From the NCBI GenBank assembly GCA_910574915.1, contig CAJTCR010000042.1, positions 1 to 34,023 on the forward strand: 34,023 nt of DNA, in the 5' to 3' direction. This document shows, piece after piece, positions 8,444 through 18,651 of this stretch. The stretch's first letter is position 1. Each line of letters opens with the position of its first letter. The position numbers and the translations under genes are program-made. The notes beneath the pieces were generated by a model. It made no database searches. It was given only the letters and a program-made list of their open reading frames with translations, and had not been told where the DNA came from. This DNA is from Eubacteriaceae bacterium. GTDB lineage: Bacteria > Bacillota > Clostridia > Lachnospirales > Lachnospiraceae.

Positions 8444-9886
8444 TTACCATGTAGCAATCTTTCTCGGCTCCTGAACTGTCTGAACTTTTATCATATTGGT
8501 CGTGCCAGCCATGCCAAGCGGCACGCCGGAAGTAATCACAACCAGTTCGCCCGGATTTAAAAATCCGTAATCTCTTGCATTGCTGACCGAATGATTAAAT
8601 AATTCGATCACATCATTTTCTTCCATAATCAGCAGCGGGCGCACTCCCCAGGAAAGGTTGAGCTGGCGTCCTACTTTTTCATCTATCGTACAGCCAATAA
8701 TCTGGCATCCCGGACGATAGCGGGAGATCATGCGCGCCGATGTACCAGTTTTTGTAACGGTAAGGATCGCGCTTGCATTCAAATCATGTGCCGTCGTACA
8801 GGTTGCATGGCAGATGGCGTCGGTAATATTCGTACTTGCTTTATGGTCATAGCCAAAGAAACGCTTGCGGTAGTCAATGTCCTGCTCGGTACGTGTAGCA
8901 ATCCGCATCATCGTCTGCAATGCTTCTACCGGATAGCGTCCTGCCGCGGTCTCACCTGAAAGCATAATCGCACTTGTGCCGTCATAAATCGCATTTGCCA
9001 CATCCGTCGTCTCCGCCCTGGTCGGCCTTGGATTTTTCATCATGGAATCTAACATCTGTGTCGCGGTAATTACTTTCTTTCCGGCTTCGTACACTTTTTT
9101 AATAATCATTTTCTGAATCACCGGTACTTCTTCACTGGCAATCTCCACACCCATATCCCCGCGCGCAATCATAATGCCGTCGGATACTTCAATAATCTCG
9201 TCAATGTTGTCCACGCCTTCCCGGTTTTCAATTTTTGATATAATTTCTATATTTTTCCCGCCGTTATCAACTAAAATCTTGCGGATCTGACGCACATCAT
9301 CGGCACGTCTTACAAACGAAGCAGCGACAAAATCAAAATCTTTTGCAATGCCGAATAAAATATCGTTTCTGTCCTTTTCACTGACATAAGGCAGGGACAA
9401 ATGCACATCAGGCACATTGACCCCTTTATTATTAGAAACGATTCCTCCGTTTACCACGCGGCAGACAATATCCTTGCCCTCGATCGCCTCGACCTGCATT
9501 TCAATCAGCCCGTCATCTAATAAGATACGTTTGCCTACAGAAACGTCTTTATACAGCTCTTTGCATGTAATCGTTACCTGTTCCTCATTTCCTTCCACAT
9601 CACCAAAGCAAAGGCGGAACAACTGTTCTGGCTTAAGCTCTACTTTTCCTGCCTTAAAAGACTTTACCCGAATCTCCGGCCCCTTGGTGTCTAACAGCGC
9701 TGCAATCGGCTTTTGGTATTTCGTGCGCGCTTCCTTTAACGCATTCAGCCTTTTTTCATGCTCCTCATAATTGCCATGAGAAAAATTAAATCTGGCAACA
9801 CTCATTCCCTCTTGAACCAGTGAATCCAAAATGCCAGGCTGATCTGTAGCAGGCCCTAAAGTACAGATAATTTTTGTCTTTGTCAT
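8444..9886 (-). CDS. pyk: pyruvate kinase
   Basis: Glycolytic enzyme transferring phosphate from phosphoenolpyruvate to ADP. The TIM-barrel A domain starts with KIICTLGPAT and contains the ARFNFSHG signature; the metal/substrate segment is IARGDMGVEI and the active-site stretch is KKVITATQMLDSM. The B domain inserts after about residue 70 and the C-terminal allosteric domain fills about 340-480. At 480 residues it is the standard three-domain form, without the extra PEP-utiliser-like domain of some Bacillota enzymes. GGAGG lies 7 bp before the ATG. It is 34 bp downstream of thiD and may be cotranscribed. Confidence 0.97.
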   Translation of the reverse strand: MTKTKIICTLGPATDQPGILDSLVQEGMSVARFNFSHGNYEEHEKRLNALKEARTKYQKPIAALLDTKGPEIRVKSFKAGKVELKPEQLFRLCFGDVEGNEEQVTITCKELYKDVSVGKRILLDDGLIEMQVEAIEGKDIVCRVVNGGIVSNNKGVNVPDVHLSLPYVSEKDRNDILFGIAKDFDFVAASFVRRADDVRQIRKILVDNGGKNIEIISKIENREGVDNIDEIIEVSDGIMIARGDMGVEIASEEVPVIQKMIIKKVYEAGKKVITATQMLDSMMKNPRPTRAETTDVANAIYDGTSAIMLSGETAAGRYPVEALQTMMRIATRTEQDIDYRKRFFGYDHKASTNITDAICHATCTTAHDLNASAILTVTKTGTSARMISRYRPGCQIIGCTIDEKVGRQLNLSWGVRPLLIMEENDVIELFNHSVSNARDYGFLNPGELVVITSGVPLGMAGTTNMIKVQTVQEPRKIATW

Positions 9887-9920
9887 GATTCTTCCTCCTC
9901 ATTTATGAAAAATAAAATTA

Positions 9921-10703
9921 TTATATAATCCGATAGCCGTGGTTTAACGGGCCTCTGCCTGCTCCCAGATCCAACCCGTCCAAAATAGCTCCCGTCACAT
10001 ACTGCTTCGCATGTTGCAGCGCATCCGGCATATTCCGCCCCTTTGCCAATTCACACGCAGCCGCGGCAGAAAGCGTACAGCCTGTCCCATGCGTATTCGG
10101 ATTGTCAATACGCGTGGCGCGCATCCAGTAAAACTGCCCGCTGTCATACAGCAGGTCATCCGCCGCCCCAGACCGATGGCCGCCCTTGCACAGCACTGCG
10201 CATCCAAACCTGTTTGCAGCCGCCTGTGCTGCACGCTGCATATCATGCGCATCCTTAATCGCAATCCCAGTCAGCCGCTCAGCCTCCGGTATATTCGGCG
10301 TCAGCAGCGCCGCCAGTGGAAACAGTTCCTCCATCGCACATTTTAACGTTTCTTCTTCCATAAACTGCGTCCCGCTCGTAGATGCCAGTACAGGGTCAAT
10401 CACCACCTGCTTTGCCTTGTACTTTTGAAGCCTTTGGCTTACGACATGCACTGCCTGTGCTCCTACGATCATACCAACCTTGACCGCACGCGGCGCAAGA
10501 TCCGTAAAAACAGCATCCATCTGCATACCGATAAACTCTGGCGAAACCTCCGCAATCCCCTGCACGCCTGTCGTATTCTGCGCCGTCAGCGCCGTAATCA
10601 CACTCATGCCATACACACCGTGTGCCAAAAATGTCTTTAAGTCTGCCTGTATGCCGGCACCTCCGCTGCAATCGCTGCCTGCAATCGTCAAAACTGCGTT
10701 CAT
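9921..10703 (-). CDS. thiD: hydroxymethylpyrimidine/phosphomethylpyrimidine kinase
   Basis: A 260-residue ribokinase-fold enzyme that phosphorylates HMP and HMP-phosphate in thiamine synthesis and salvage. The N-terminal TIAGSDCSGGAGIQADLKTF is the family signature, and the C-terminal NTHGTGCTLSAA holds the anion hole and the catalytic cysteine/aspartate region typical of ThiD. No TPP riboswitch fits in the short upstream region, and no other thiamine gene is adjacent, so it may serve salvage. A promoter candidate is at 10751-10780. The downstream gene is pyk. Confidence 0.94.
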   Translation of the reverse strand: MNAVLTIAGSDCSGGAGIQADLKTFLAHGVYGMSVITALTAQNTTGVQGIAEVSPEFIGMQMDAVFTDLAPRAVKVGMIVGAQAVHVVSQRLQKYKAKQVVIDPVLASTSGTQFMEEETLKCAMEELFPLAALLTPNIPEAERLTGIAIKDAHDMQRAAQAAANRFGCAVLCKGGHRSGAADDLLYDSGQFYWMRATRIDNPNTHGTGCTLSAAAACELAKGRNMPDALQHAKQYVTGAILDGLDLGAGRGPLNHGYRII

Positions 10704-10750
10704 ATGCTTTTTCTCTCTTTTTGTTTCATGATTTTTCCAGAACCAAAATA

Positions 10751-10780
10751 ATTATATCACAAAATACTATCCGCCTGCAA
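10751..10780 (-). promoter_or_regulatory. promoter for thiD
   Basis: Minus strand: TTGCAG (10775-10780), an 18-bp spacer and a perfect TATAAT (10751-10756), located just downstream of the terminator of the polysaccharide operon. It would restart transcription for thiD and possibly pyk. Confidence 0.55.
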
Positions 10781-10791
10781 TCCGTCTTTTT

Positions 10792-10837
10792 AAAAAAACA
10801 AGCGCCAAAATCCCCTGTGCCAAAGGATTCCGACGCT
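10792..10837 (-). terminator. terminator of the polysaccharide operon
   Basis: On the minus strand AGCG and AATCC pair with GGATT and CGCT around an internal loop, followed by a T7 tract (10792-10798). It lies 15 bp after the rmd stop and marks the left end of the minus-strand polysaccharide locus. Confidence 0.6.
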
Positions 10838-10851
10838 CGTTATCCACTATT

Positions 10852-11805
10852 TCATTTTCTCCAGTCATCCAGCATTTCCCGCACGGTCTGTTCCAGCGCA
10901 ATCTGCGGCGCCCATCCTGTAACCTCCTGCATCTTCCTGATATCCGCTTCGATTACCGGCACCTCAACAGGGCGCAGCCTGTGGGGATCTACTTCCACCC
11001 GAATGTTTGCCGTCGAATGATCCAGTACCATCCGAAGCATCTCGCGGATACTTCTGGCGTGTCCGCTCCCGACGTTATAAGTCTCGCCTGCCTTGCCACA
11101 CTCCGCCAGCATTGCATACGCACGCACGACATCACGTACATCTGTAAAATCCCGCTTTACATCCAGATTGCCGACACGGATCACCGGTTCCTGCCGCCCC
11201 GCTTCGATCTGAGCCGCCTGCCTGCAAAAATCCGCAACTGCAAACACCGGCGACTGGTTTCGCCCGATATGGTTAAACGGGCGCACCATAATCACTTCCA
11301 GCCCATACGCCTGCGCATAAATCCTTCCGATCATATTTTGACATGCCTTGGACGCTGCATAAATATTTCCGGGACGCAGGCACACCGTTTCCCGCACAGG
11401 GATTTCCTGCGGCAGCACGCTGCCATATTCCTCTCCTGATCCGACCAGCAGCACACGCGCCTTTTTGCAAGGCTCCTGCCCGGCTGCAATTTCCCGCAGC
11501 GCTTCTAGCACATGCAGGCTCCCTTTGATATTGACGTCCGCCGTCAGCTCTGGCTTTTTCCACGAAAGCGCCACCGAGCTTTGCGCGGCAAGATGAAAAA
11601 CAAAGTCCGCCTTCCACTCCCGCAGCAGCCGCAGCACTGCTTCTTTCTCTAAAATATCCAATGCAAATACTTCTGCATCCTGCCTTACAAACGTATCCGC
11701 TTCCCCCGGCATTTTCGTCACTGCGACTTTATGCCCAAGCGAGCGCAGGTGCGCGGCAAGATATGCCCCGACAAACCCTGTCCCGCCAATAATCAGCGAC
11801 CTCAT
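10852..11805 (-). CDS. rmd: GDP-4-dehydro-6-deoxy-D-mannose reductase
   Basis: A 317-residue extended short-chain dehydrogenase. The N-terminal GGTGFVGAYLA loop binds NAD(P), HLAAQSSV is the conserved strand-4 motif, and YAASK contains the catalytic Tyr and Lys with a preceding Ser in the VGSGEEYG segment. Together with the upstream gmd this would reduce GDP-4-keto-6-deoxymannose to GDP-D-rhamnose. Its start overlaps the gmd stop by 4 bp (ATGA), indicating translational coupling. It ends the locus just before a terminator. A GDP-fucose or talose product is less likely, because the sequence lacks the longer GDP-fucose synthase pattern, but this rests on family resemblance. Confidence 0.85.
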   Translation of the reverse strand: MRSLIIGGTGFVGAYLAAHLRSLGHKVAVTKMPGEADTFVRQDAEVFALDILEKEAVLRLLREWKADFVFHLAAQSSVALSWKKPELTADVNIKGSLHVLEALREIAAGQEPCKKARVLLVGSGEEYGSVLPQEIPVRETVCLRPGNIYAASKACQNMIGRIYAQAYGLEVIMVRPFNHIGRNQSPVFAVADFCRQAAQIEAGRQEPVIRVGNLDVKRDFTDVRDVVRAYAMLAECGKAGETYNVGSGHARSIREMLRMVLDHSTANIRVEVDPHRLRPVEVPVIEADIRKMQEVTGWAPQIALEQTVREMLDDWRK

Positions 11806-12836
11806 GCAAATTTCCCCATCTGAATTTCCTGTCCGACCAGCTCCATATCGCTTTTTACCATGCGCCCGACCAGATCTTCAAAAGAGACTGTCCGCTTCCA
11901 CCCAAGCTCCTTTTCCGCCTTCGACGGGTTTCCCCACAAAAGCTCCACTTCCGCCGGGCGGAAAAACTCTGGATTGACTTTCACTACGACACTGCCGTCC
12001 GCCTGGTTCCTGCCAACCTCGCGAATGCCTTCGCCCTCCCATGCAAGCGCGATTCCCGCACAGTCAAACGCTGCCTGCACAAACTCCCGCACTGTCCTCG
12101 TCTCATTCGAAGCGATCACATAGTCCTCCGGCTTTTTATTTTGCAGCAGCAGCCACATCGCATAGACATAATCGCTCGCATGTCCCCAGTCGCGCTTCGC
12201 ATCCAGGTTGCCAAGCTCCAAACAGTCCTGCACGCCCTGCCTGATACACGCAGCCGCATAAGTAATCTTTCGTGTCACAAACTCCAGCCCCCTGCGCTCG
12301 CTTTCATGGTTAAACAAAATACCGCTGCACGCAAACATGCCAAAGCTCTCACGGTAATTTTTCGTAATCCAGTACCCATACAGCTTTGCCACTCCATACG
12401 GGCTTCTCGGATAAAACGGCGTCCGCTCTGTCTGGGGCATTTCCTGCACCTTGCCAAACATCTCCGATGTCGCCGCCTGGTAAAAATGCGCCTGCGGCTT
12501 TACAATACGCACCGCCTCCAGCATATTTGTGACGCCGATGGCGTCAATATCCGCCGTCGCAACCGGCTGCTCCCAGCTTGTCCCAACAAACGACTGCGCA
12601 GCCAAATTATAAACTTCATCCGGCTGTGCCGCCCGCATCGCGTTTACCAAAGATACCAAATCCGTCATATCTGCATATATAAAATGGATTTTGTGCCGGA
12701 TATGTACGACGTTGCCGTAGTCTACGACACTCTTGCGGCGCATGATGCCGTAGACTTTGTACCCTTTTTCCAGCAGCAGCTCAGCCAGGTAGGAACCGTC
12801 CTGACCGGTGATGCCGGTGATTAATGCTGTTTTCAT
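11802..12836 (-). CDS. gmd: GDP-mannose 4,6-dehydratase
   Basis: A 344-residue extended short-chain dehydrogenase converting GDP-D-mannose to GDP-4-dehydro-6-deoxy-D-mannose. The start ALITGITGQDGSYLAELLL is diagnostic, followed by VYNLAAQSFV, ATSEMFG (catalytic Thr/Glu) and the YGVAK Tyr-Lys pair. RDWGHASDYV is also a Gmd signature. It is preceded by a GAGAGGATGG ribosome site and by its own promoter candidate at 12898-12926, so the gmd-rmd pair may be transcribed separately from the rest of the locus. It provides the precursor for D-rhamnose residues. Confidence 0.96.
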   Translation of the reverse strand: MKTALITGITGQDGSYLAELLLEKGYKVYGIMRRKSVVDYGNVVHIRHKIHFIYADMTDLVSLVNAMRAAQPDEVYNLAAQSFVGTSWEQPVATADIDAIGVTNMLEAVRIVKPQAHFYQAATSEMFGKVQEMPQTERTPFYPRSPYGVAKLYGYWITKNYRESFGMFACSGILFNHESERRGLEFVTRKITYAAACIRQGVQDCLELGNLDAKRDWGHASDYVYAMWLLLQNKKPEDYVIASNETRTVREFVQAAFDCAGIALAWEGEGIREVGRNQADGSVVVKVNPEFFRPAEVELLWGNPSKAEKELGWKRTVSFEDLVGRMVKSDMELVGQEIQMGKFA

Positions 12837-12897
12837 AATTTACCATCCTCTCAAATGCCTTAAATTACAATAGTTTTATTTATATAATCATTACAAC

Positions 12898-12926
12898 TAT
12901 ATATATTGAACAGTTATACATTGCAA
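12898..12926 (-). promoter_or_regulatory. internal promoter for gmd-rmd
   Basis: Minus strand: TTGCAA (12921-12926), a 17-bp spacer and TATATA (12898-12903) in the 107-bp gap before gmd. If active it would keep GDP-D-rhamnose synthesis going when the upstream invertible promoter is off. AT-rich surroundings lower the confidence. Confidence 0.4.
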
Positions 12927-12943
12927 TCCACAACATCTTTCTA

Positions 12944-15028
12944 TTAATTACCAATATAATAAAGAGCCATCGATAGATTTCTAGTATCCTCATTTATCCC
13001 TATATTTTTAGGATTGAAATAACAATTTGTTTTAAGTTCAACCTTATATTCATCACGGTCATGATCCTGCATCGGAATCACATACTCGGCAAATCCTTCT
13101 TTCACAGGAAGCTCGCGTATATACTTCCCATCTACATACAATTTTATATATGGTTCTAAATTCGGATCTTGAGACATATAATTTCCGAGTAAAGTCAATA
13201 TTTTAATCTTCAGCCCGTGTTCCCGTATCTTGCTATTATTGATCGTTGTCATAAATTCCTTCGCCGTCCACGCGAATTCTCCCTGGTTCCAATCTTCCAG
13301 GCCGCTGCTTAAAGAAAACTTATTTTCCGCCGGCAAAAAAACTTCATCCATTTGAGATTTCATCCGGTCTTCGCTTGAAATCCAGCGATCCGTTGCTCTA
13401 TCATAAGCATACACATGTGCAAGCTTATTCGTACTGATCCACTTATATGCCGACCTGTCATAAGACTCTGCGCATGGATCCCAGAGGCCTTCCCATCCAG
13501 CAGGAAATTGTCCTGAATACCCATTCATTGTTTTTAATGAATAACGCGTTCCTATTTCAAATGCGTCTAATTGATAAATATAAGGGGCATCTTGCACCTT
13601 TTTCGAATCCATAATATAAAAACAGCCTGCATCTTCCGGCGGCGCAGATATATTTTCTATAAATGCCAGCGCTTCCTGTTCGAACCACCTGCTGTCAACA
13701 CCGACTCTGTTTATATTGGATATAAACAGTAAAATAACCCATATTGCCTGCTTGTTCAAATATCGGTCTGCATAATAAGACGTAATCACAGCCATAGGGA
13801 AACTCAGCCATAGCAAAAACCTCGCCACTGCCCTTATTGACCTAGCCATAGGCATTAAAAAATAGACAACTGCCCATAAAGATACCCCGTTGCTTCCAAG
13901 CCGTATGATTAGTACCAAACAAAGGATCACAGCAAAAAAAGCAGTTTCTGTTACAAATCCATAGCACGGTTCCTGCATGTTGTTCTTTCTGCTTTTCTTC
14001 AAGCCCTTCTTGTGAATGGCAGCCACAAGAAAAAACAAAATCAATAAAATGCAGGAAAATCCTTCTGTAACTTCTGACGAATACCCTCTGTCTTCCAGAC
14101 TCAAAATCTGCATCAACCATCCCAGCATAAAATTGCTGTCCGTCAAATTAACCAAATCAATGATTTCTGGCAAATACATACACATATCCTGATAAGAATA
14201 GCCAGAAGATGATTGCAATACAGGCAAATAAATCAAAATAAATGGGATATAGACAATCACTAAAAACAGTACATATCCCAGAAAATCATACCGTAAAACA
14301 GCCATCCATTTTTTCAGCAGCTTAAACACACTGAACCGTACCAATGTTAAACGCACCGCACTGACAAGCAGGAAAACCAAGCAAAACATGCCCGTAAAAA
14401 AAGCAATATACCAAGCTGTATATGTAAGCAATGCAAACCAGAGTATGCATACATATGCATAAATATTCCTTTTCTTCCTGCATTCAAAATTCTGCACAAA
14501 ACCAAGAAAAAAGACGAAAAGCAGCGGGAGCATACTGACAGCCAAAAGCTGTGTATGTCCTATATGCCTGGCAAGTGTATCTGAGCAGCAAAAAGCAATC
14601 GTGCCAAAAAAGCTCCAGATCACACTAATTTCCAGCTTTTTTTTCAGCAAATAAAACATAGACGCCGTTCCCATACTATGCATGGCAATCAACGCAAATT
14701 TATATGCGGCATACAGGTTCATTCCGATCAGGCGAAATACAGAGTAAATCAATCCATGCCCCAAAAGCAGGTCTGTATATCCCAGCACACCCTGGGCAGG
14801 ATAGAACATCAAAAGCTCTGAAAATTTTTCTTTCCCCTGAAAAAAACGCCACCAGTGTTCCGCAAGCAGGTTTGTCAGCCTTCCGTCTCCCCGGTTTCCC
14901 ACCAGCCTGTCATTTCCCAGAATATTTCTGAAAAAAAACGCTTCACACAACATTAAAACGATGATTGCGGCAACTGTTTTTATTTTCTCATTCCTGCTCA
15001 TTGTTTTCATAAATAGTCCCTTTATCAT
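12944..15028 (-). CDS. large GT-C-like membrane glycosyltransferase
   Basis: A 694-residue polytopic protein, with one N-terminal helix (about 17-36), a first external loop containing an acidic [16 protein letters not shown] segment, then about ten membrane helices to residue ~440, and a C-terminal roughly 250-residue soluble domain that looks beta-rich. The layout (acidic residues in the first loop, many helices, external C-terminal domain) is that of GT-C glycosyltransferases using polyprenyl-phosphate sugars. The exact family and donor are unknown. The first ATG overlaps the uxs stop as ATGA; a second ATG at 15010 has an AGGGA site and is an alternative start. The gene probably adds a side residue to the polysaccharide outside the membrane. 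Confidence 0.7.
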   Translation of the reverse strand: MIKGLFMKTMSRNEKIKTVAAIIVLMLCEAFFFRNILGNDRLVGNRGDGRLTNLLAEHWWRFFQGKEKFSELLMFYPAQGVLGYTDLLLGHGLIYSVFRLIGMNLYAAYKFALIAMHSMGTASMFYLLKKKLEISVIWSFFGTIAFCCSDTLARHIGHTQLLAVSMLPLLFVFFLGFVQNFECRKKRNIYAYVCILWFALLTYTAWYIAFFTGMFCLVFLLVSAVRLTLVRFSVFKLLKKWMAVLRYDFLGYVLFLVIVYIPFILIYLPVLQSSSGYSYQDMCMYLPEIIDLVNLTDSNFMLGWLMQILSLEDRGYSSEVTEGFSCILLILFFLVAAIHKKGLKKSRKNNMQEPCYGFVTETAFFAVILCLVLIIRLGSNGVSLWAVVYFLMPMARSIRAVARFLLWLSFPMAVITSYYADRYLNKQAIWVILLFISNINRVGVDSRWFEQEALAFIENISAPPEDAGCFYIMDSKKVQDAPYIYQLDAFEIGTRYSLKTMNGYSGQFPAGWEGLWDPCAESYDRSAYKWISTNKLAHVYAYDRATDRWISSEDRMKSQMDEVFLPAENKFSLSSGLEDWNQGEFAWTAKEFMTTINNSKIREHGLKIKILTLLGNYMSQDPNLEPYIKLYVDGKYIRELPVKEGFAEYVIPMQDHDRDEYKVELKTNCYFNPKNIGINEDTRNLSMALYYIGN

Positions 15029-15954
15029 ACTACTGATTTAAAATATTCGATCGTTTGAAGCAGCCCCTGCTCCAGCGTAACCGAAGGCACCCATGCAAGC
15101 CGTTCTTCTGCAAGGCGAATCACAGGCTTTCTTTGTACAGGGTCATCCGCAGGCAGCGGCAAGTGGACTATTTTTGACCTGGAGCCTGTCAGCCGAATCA
15201 CCAGCTCTGCCAGCTCTAACATTGTGAACTCCGCCGGGTTCCCAAGGTTTACAGGGCCCATAAATCCCTCACATTCCATCATGCGCACCATCCCTTCAAT
15301 AAGGTCGTCCACATAGCAAAAGCTCCTCGTCTGCTGCCCGCTGCCATACACCGTAAGATCCTCATTTTTTAGCGCCTGCACAATAAAGTTGGATACAACG
15401 CGCCCGTCCTGCGGGTTCATGCGAGGGCCATAAGTATTAAAAATACGGACGACACGGATATCCACCCCGTGCTGCCTGTGGTAGTCAAAAAAAAGCGTCT
15501 CCGCCATCCGTTTCCCTTCATCATAACAGGAACGGATGCCTGTTGTATTCACATTCCCGCGGTAGCTTTCCGGCTGTGGGTGTACCAGCGGGTCTCCGTA
15601 TACCTCCGAGGTGCTTGCCAACAGGATGCGTGCCTTTACCCGCTTTGCCATGCCCAGCATATGGATTGCCCCGAATACGCTTGTTTTCGCTGTTTTAATT
15701 GGGTTATACTGATAATGCGGAGGGCTTGCCGGGCAGGCAAGCACATACACCTGGTCAGCTTCCGCATAAAACGGCTGTGCCACATCATGGCGGATAAATT
15801 CAAAATGCGGATGCCCCATCATCGGGCGGATGTTCTCTTTCCTCCCGGTAAACAAGTTGTCCACACAAAGGACATCCTTCCCTTCCTGCAACAGCCTGCT
15901 GCACAAATGAGAGCCTAAAAACCCTGCACCTCCAGTTACTAATACCCGTTTCAT
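15025..15954 (-). CDS. uxs: UDP-glucuronate decarboxylase (UDP-xylose synthase)
   Basis: A 309-residue extended short-chain dehydrogenase converting UDP-glucuronate to UDP-xylose with bound NAD. Features: [11 protein letters not shown] cofactor loop, the family hallmark [25 protein letters not shown], and RSCYDEGKR containing the catalytic Tyr/Lys. These separate it from plain epimerases and from the bifunctional ArnA decarboxylase. Its start overlaps the stop of ugd by 4 bp and its stop overlaps the next start by 4 bp, so ugd, uxs and the GT-C gene are translationally coupled. It indicates xylose (or a derivative) in the polysaccharide. Confidence 0.93.
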   Translation of the reverse strand: MKRVLVTGGAGFLGSHLCSRLLQEGKDVLCVDNLFTGRKENIRPMMGHPHFEFIRHDVAQPFYAEADQVYVLACPASPPHYQYNPIKTAKTSVFGAIHMLGMAKRVKARILLASTSEVYGDPLVHPQPESYRGNVNTTGIRSCYDEGKRMAETLFFDYHRQHGVDIRVVRIFNTYGPRMNPQDGRVVSNFIVQALKNEDLTVYGSGQQTRSFCYVDDLIEGMVRMMECEGFMGPVNLGNPAEFTMLELAELVIRLTGSRSKIVHLPLPADDPVQRKPVIRLAEERLAWVPSVTLEQGLLQTIEYFKSVV

Positions 15955-17294
15955 GCGCCTTCCTCCCTTTTTCCTACGCCAATCTGGTAATACTCAAAGC
16001 CAAGCGCTTCCATCTGCTGTGCATCATACTGGTTCCTCCCGTCAAACAGCACAGGCTGTTTCAAGCGCATCTTCATCTCTCCAAAGTCTGGTGCTTTAAA
16101 TTCCTTCCATTCTGTCAAAAGCACCATCGCATCTGCATCTACCAGTGCGGTATATTTGCTCTGGCAGTATTCGATGGACTCATAGCCTGACAAATAACAG
16201 CCTTTTGCCTGCTCCATTGCCTTTGGGTCATAAGCCTTGATCCTCGCGCCCCTTTTTGCCAGTTCGCCGACCACTGTAATCGCTGCCGACTCACGCATAT
16301 CGTCTGTATCCGGCTTGAATGCAAGCCCCCAGACCCCAAATGTCTTTCCCCGCAAATCTTCGCCAAAACGGCGGGTAACCTTTCCTGGTATGACCATTTT
16401 CTGTGCCTGGTTGACCGCTTCTACCGCATGGAGCATCTTTGCTTCATACCCACAGTCACTGCTTGTCCTTATAAGTGCTTTAACGTCTTTTGGAAAGCAG
16501 CTCCCGCCATACCCACAGCCGGCATAAATAAAATGGTAGCCGATCCTGTGGTCACTCCCGATCCCCATGCGGACTTTGTTTACATCTGCACCGACCGCCT
16601 CACAAATATTAGAAATCTCATTCATAAAAGAAATTTTTGCTGCCAGCATTGCATTCGCCGTATATTTTGTCATTTCCGCACTGGCAATATCCATAAAAAT
16701 AAACGTCTCATTATTCCGCACCAAAGGCAGGTACAATTCCCGCATTATTTTCGCCGCCTTTTCATTATCTGTGCCAATCACAATGCGGTCTGGCCTGGAA
16801 CAGTCCGAAACGGCAGTCCCTTCCTTTAAAAACTCCGGGTTTGAGATTACATCAAAGGTCAGGCTGCTGCCACGGCCATCCAGCTTTTCCTGAATAGCAC
16901 GGCGCACCTTGCCTGCCGTACCTACCGGAACGGTAGATTTATCTATTACATACATGTGGTGATCCATATACTGCCCAATATCCCCTGCCACTTCCAGCAC
17001 ATACCGAAGGTCAGCACTGCCGTCTTCCCCCATTGGCGTTCCGACTGCGATAAAACAAATATCTGAATGCCGCAGCGCTTCCCCAAGGTCGGTTGTAAAC
17101 TTAAGCCTGCCTGCTTCATAATTGCCCTGCACCATTCCAGAAAGCCCAGGCTCATAAATGGGGATAATACCTTTTTTCAGCATTTCTATTTTATCTTCCA
17201 TAACGTCCACACAGTACACGTCATTCCCATAATCTGACAGGCAGGCGCCTGTTACCAGCCCCACATACCCTGTCCCGACCACTGCCACTTTCAT
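15951..17294 (-). CDS. ugd: UDP-glucose 6-dehydrogenase
   Basis: A 447-residue NAD-dependent enzyme oxidising UDP-glucose twice to UDP-glucuronate. The N-terminal [14 protein letters not shown]ossmann loop, the central [10 protein letters not shown] motif with the catalytic cysteine (around residue 260) and the C-terminal [14 protein letters not shown] motif are all present. AGGAGG lies 6 bp before the ATG. The product is consumed by the coupled UDP-xylose synthase downstream. Confidence 0.96.
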   Translation of the reverse strand: MKVAVVGTGYVGLVTGACLSDYGNDVYCVDVMEDKIEMLKKGIIPIYEPGLSGMVQGNYEAGRLKFTTDLGEALRHSDICFIAVGTPMGEDGSADLRYVLEVAGDIGQYMDHHMYVIDKSTVPVGTAGKVRRAIQEKLDGRGSSLTFDVISNPEFLKEGTAVSDCSRPDRIVIGTDNEKAAKIMRELYLPLVRNNETFIFMDIASAEMTKYTANAMLAAKISFMNEISNICEAVGADVNKVRMGIGSDHRIGYHFIYAGCGYGGSCFPKDVKALIRTSSDCGYEAKMLHAVEAVNQAQKMVIPGKVTRRFGEDLRGKTFGVWGLAFKPDTDDMRESAAITVVGELAKRGARIKAYDPKAMEQAKGCYLSGYESIEYCQSKYTALVDADAMVLLTEWKEFKAPDFGEMKMRLKQPVLFDGRNQYDAQQMEALGFEYYQIGVGKREEGA

Positions 17295-17338
17295 ATTCGT
17301 CCTCCTTACTTTAAAGCCTCTTTATTTACGCCGCTGCT

Positions 17339-18049
17339 TTAGTTTTTTACAAAAAAGTTGTACTTAATAATACAGTACAGCGCCCGGAAAGCATCTGCCA
17401 CACCGATCTTTTTTCCCTCTTCAAACGTCCTTGGATGATAGGAGATCGGCACTTCATAGATCCGGCACCGCTTCCTTGCCAGCCGTGCGGTAACCTCAGG
17501 CTCAAACCCAAACCGATCTTCCTTTAACTGGACAGACTGTATCACTTCCCGGCGGAACATTTTATAACATGTCTCCATATCGCTCAAAGACAAATTCGAG
17601 CAGATATTGGACAGTGTCGTAAGCATCTTGTTTCCAAGTTCATGGTAAAACCCGTCTACCCTGAAACGGTTGCTGCGCAGGTAACGCGAGCCGTAAACTG
17701 CATCCGCGTCACATTCCCCGCTGATAAACGGCTGGATAAGGCGTGCAAAATCACTTGGGTCGTATTCTAAGTCTGCATCCTGTACCACAACAAAATCCCC
17801 TGTTGCGGCGGAAAACCCATGCCTTAACGCCACGCCTTTCCCACGGTTTACCTTATGGTAAAGGACTTTGTCTGCCTTGCCTTTCAGCTCTCCTTTTAAA
17901 AGCTCCCTCGTCCCATCCGTAGAATAGTCATCCACTATAATAATCTCTGTCTTTACCCCGCATCCGCGGACTTTTTCAATTACGCGTGCAATCGTATCCC
18001 GCTCATTATAGACCGGTATAACGACTGACAGCACTTTTTCTTCGTTCAT
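17339..18049 (-). CDS. GT2 glycosyltransferase, DPM1-like polyprenyl-phosphate sugar synthase
   Basis: A 236-residue GT-A enzyme with VVIPVYNERDTI at the start, IVDDYSTDGT for nucleotide binding and QDADLEYDP as the DxD metal site. The whole pattern is that of dolichol-phosphate mannose synthase-like proteins. There are no membrane helices. Such enzymes load a sugar on undecaprenyl phosphate for GT-C enzymes; two GT-C-like genes are in the same operon, which supports this role. Which sugar is used cannot be read. An AAAGGAG site overlaps the end of the upstream methyltransferase, suggesting cotranscription. Confidence 0.82.
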   Translation of the reverse strand: MNEEKVLSVVIPVYNERDTIARVIEKVRGCGVKTEIIIVDDYSTDGTRELLKGELKGKADKVLYHKVNRGKGVALRHGFSAATGDFVVVQDADLEYDPSDFARLIQPFISGECDADAVYGSRYLRSNRFRVDGFYHELGNKMLTTLSNICSNLSLSDMETCYKMFRREVIQSVQLKEDRFGFEPEVTARLARKRCRIYEVPISYHPRTFEEGKKIGVADAFRALYCIIKYNFFVKN

Positions 18050-18054
18050 CCCTG

Positions 18055-18638
18055 TTACTCCTTTTTCCCTACAATCAGTTCATTCAACCCCAGCTCAAAT
18101 CTTTTGTATGCCACAACCTTGCAGCCATGCCCTTCCATTAAGCCGACCAGTTCTTTTTTTGTATAATAATGCTGGTGTTCTCTTATGGATTCCTCACTGA
18201 TCATATACAGCCGGAAAGATAAGAATTCCAGCAACGGCTTTGCTATTGGCGCCGGTGTTGTAACAATCAAATATCCGCCTTTTTTCAACACACGCACTGC
18301 TTCATCAATAAGGATAGAGCCTGGCGGAAGATGCTCTAACACTGCAAGCAGAAAGACACAATCCGCTTTCCCTTTTTTAACAGGAAGTTTCCCGCCATAC
18401 CTGCTATTGTTTATCACCCGCACATTTCCATACCTTGCCTCATTCGCCCTGATATCAAATCCATCCCCCCCCCGATCCTTTTTGCTATACTCCTTAAAAA
18501 CCGCCCGTTAAAGCCGCATCCAATATCCACACATACCGGATTGTGGAACTGAAATATATATTTTCGTATTTTCATATAACGCAGCCAGCCAAGCACTTTT
18601 TCAAAAAAAGGCCAGTCATCCTTGTAGGTAATATCCAT
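18055..18638 (-). pseudogene. class I SAM methyltransferase, interrupted by a G9 tract (phase-OFF)
   Basis: Two frames together make one methyltransferase. The N-terminal 74-residue frame starts at 18638 and carries motif I as CVDIGCGFNGRF; the C-terminal frame carries ADCVFLLAVLEHLPPGS and VLKKGGYLIVTTPAP. They meet at the G9 tract at 18465-18473. With 9 Gs the first frame runs out soon after the tract; with 10 (or 7) the two join as a continuous 194-residue protein of normal size for a small polysaccharide methyltransferase. The start has a GGGGGA site. Either a phase-variable gene in the OFF state or a homopolymer base-calling error. Confidence 0.8.
18465..18473 (-). repeat. poly-G tract (G9) in methyltransferase gene
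   Basis: Nine C on the plus strand, read as G9 in the gene. The tract length is out of frame; 3n+1 Gs (7 or 10) would restore the reading frame. Confidence 0.9.
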
Positions 18639-18651
18639 GTCTCATTCCCCC

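Noticed and set aside
12141..12824. A 227-codon plus-strand frame
   Set aside because: Antisense to gmd, rich in Arg/His/Cys with no domain pattern; gmd is certain.
18640..18650. Short C5 run upstream of the methyltransferase, as a further phase-variable tract
   Set aside because: Five bases are too short for frequent slippage and it lies in the ribosome site region, not in coding sequence.
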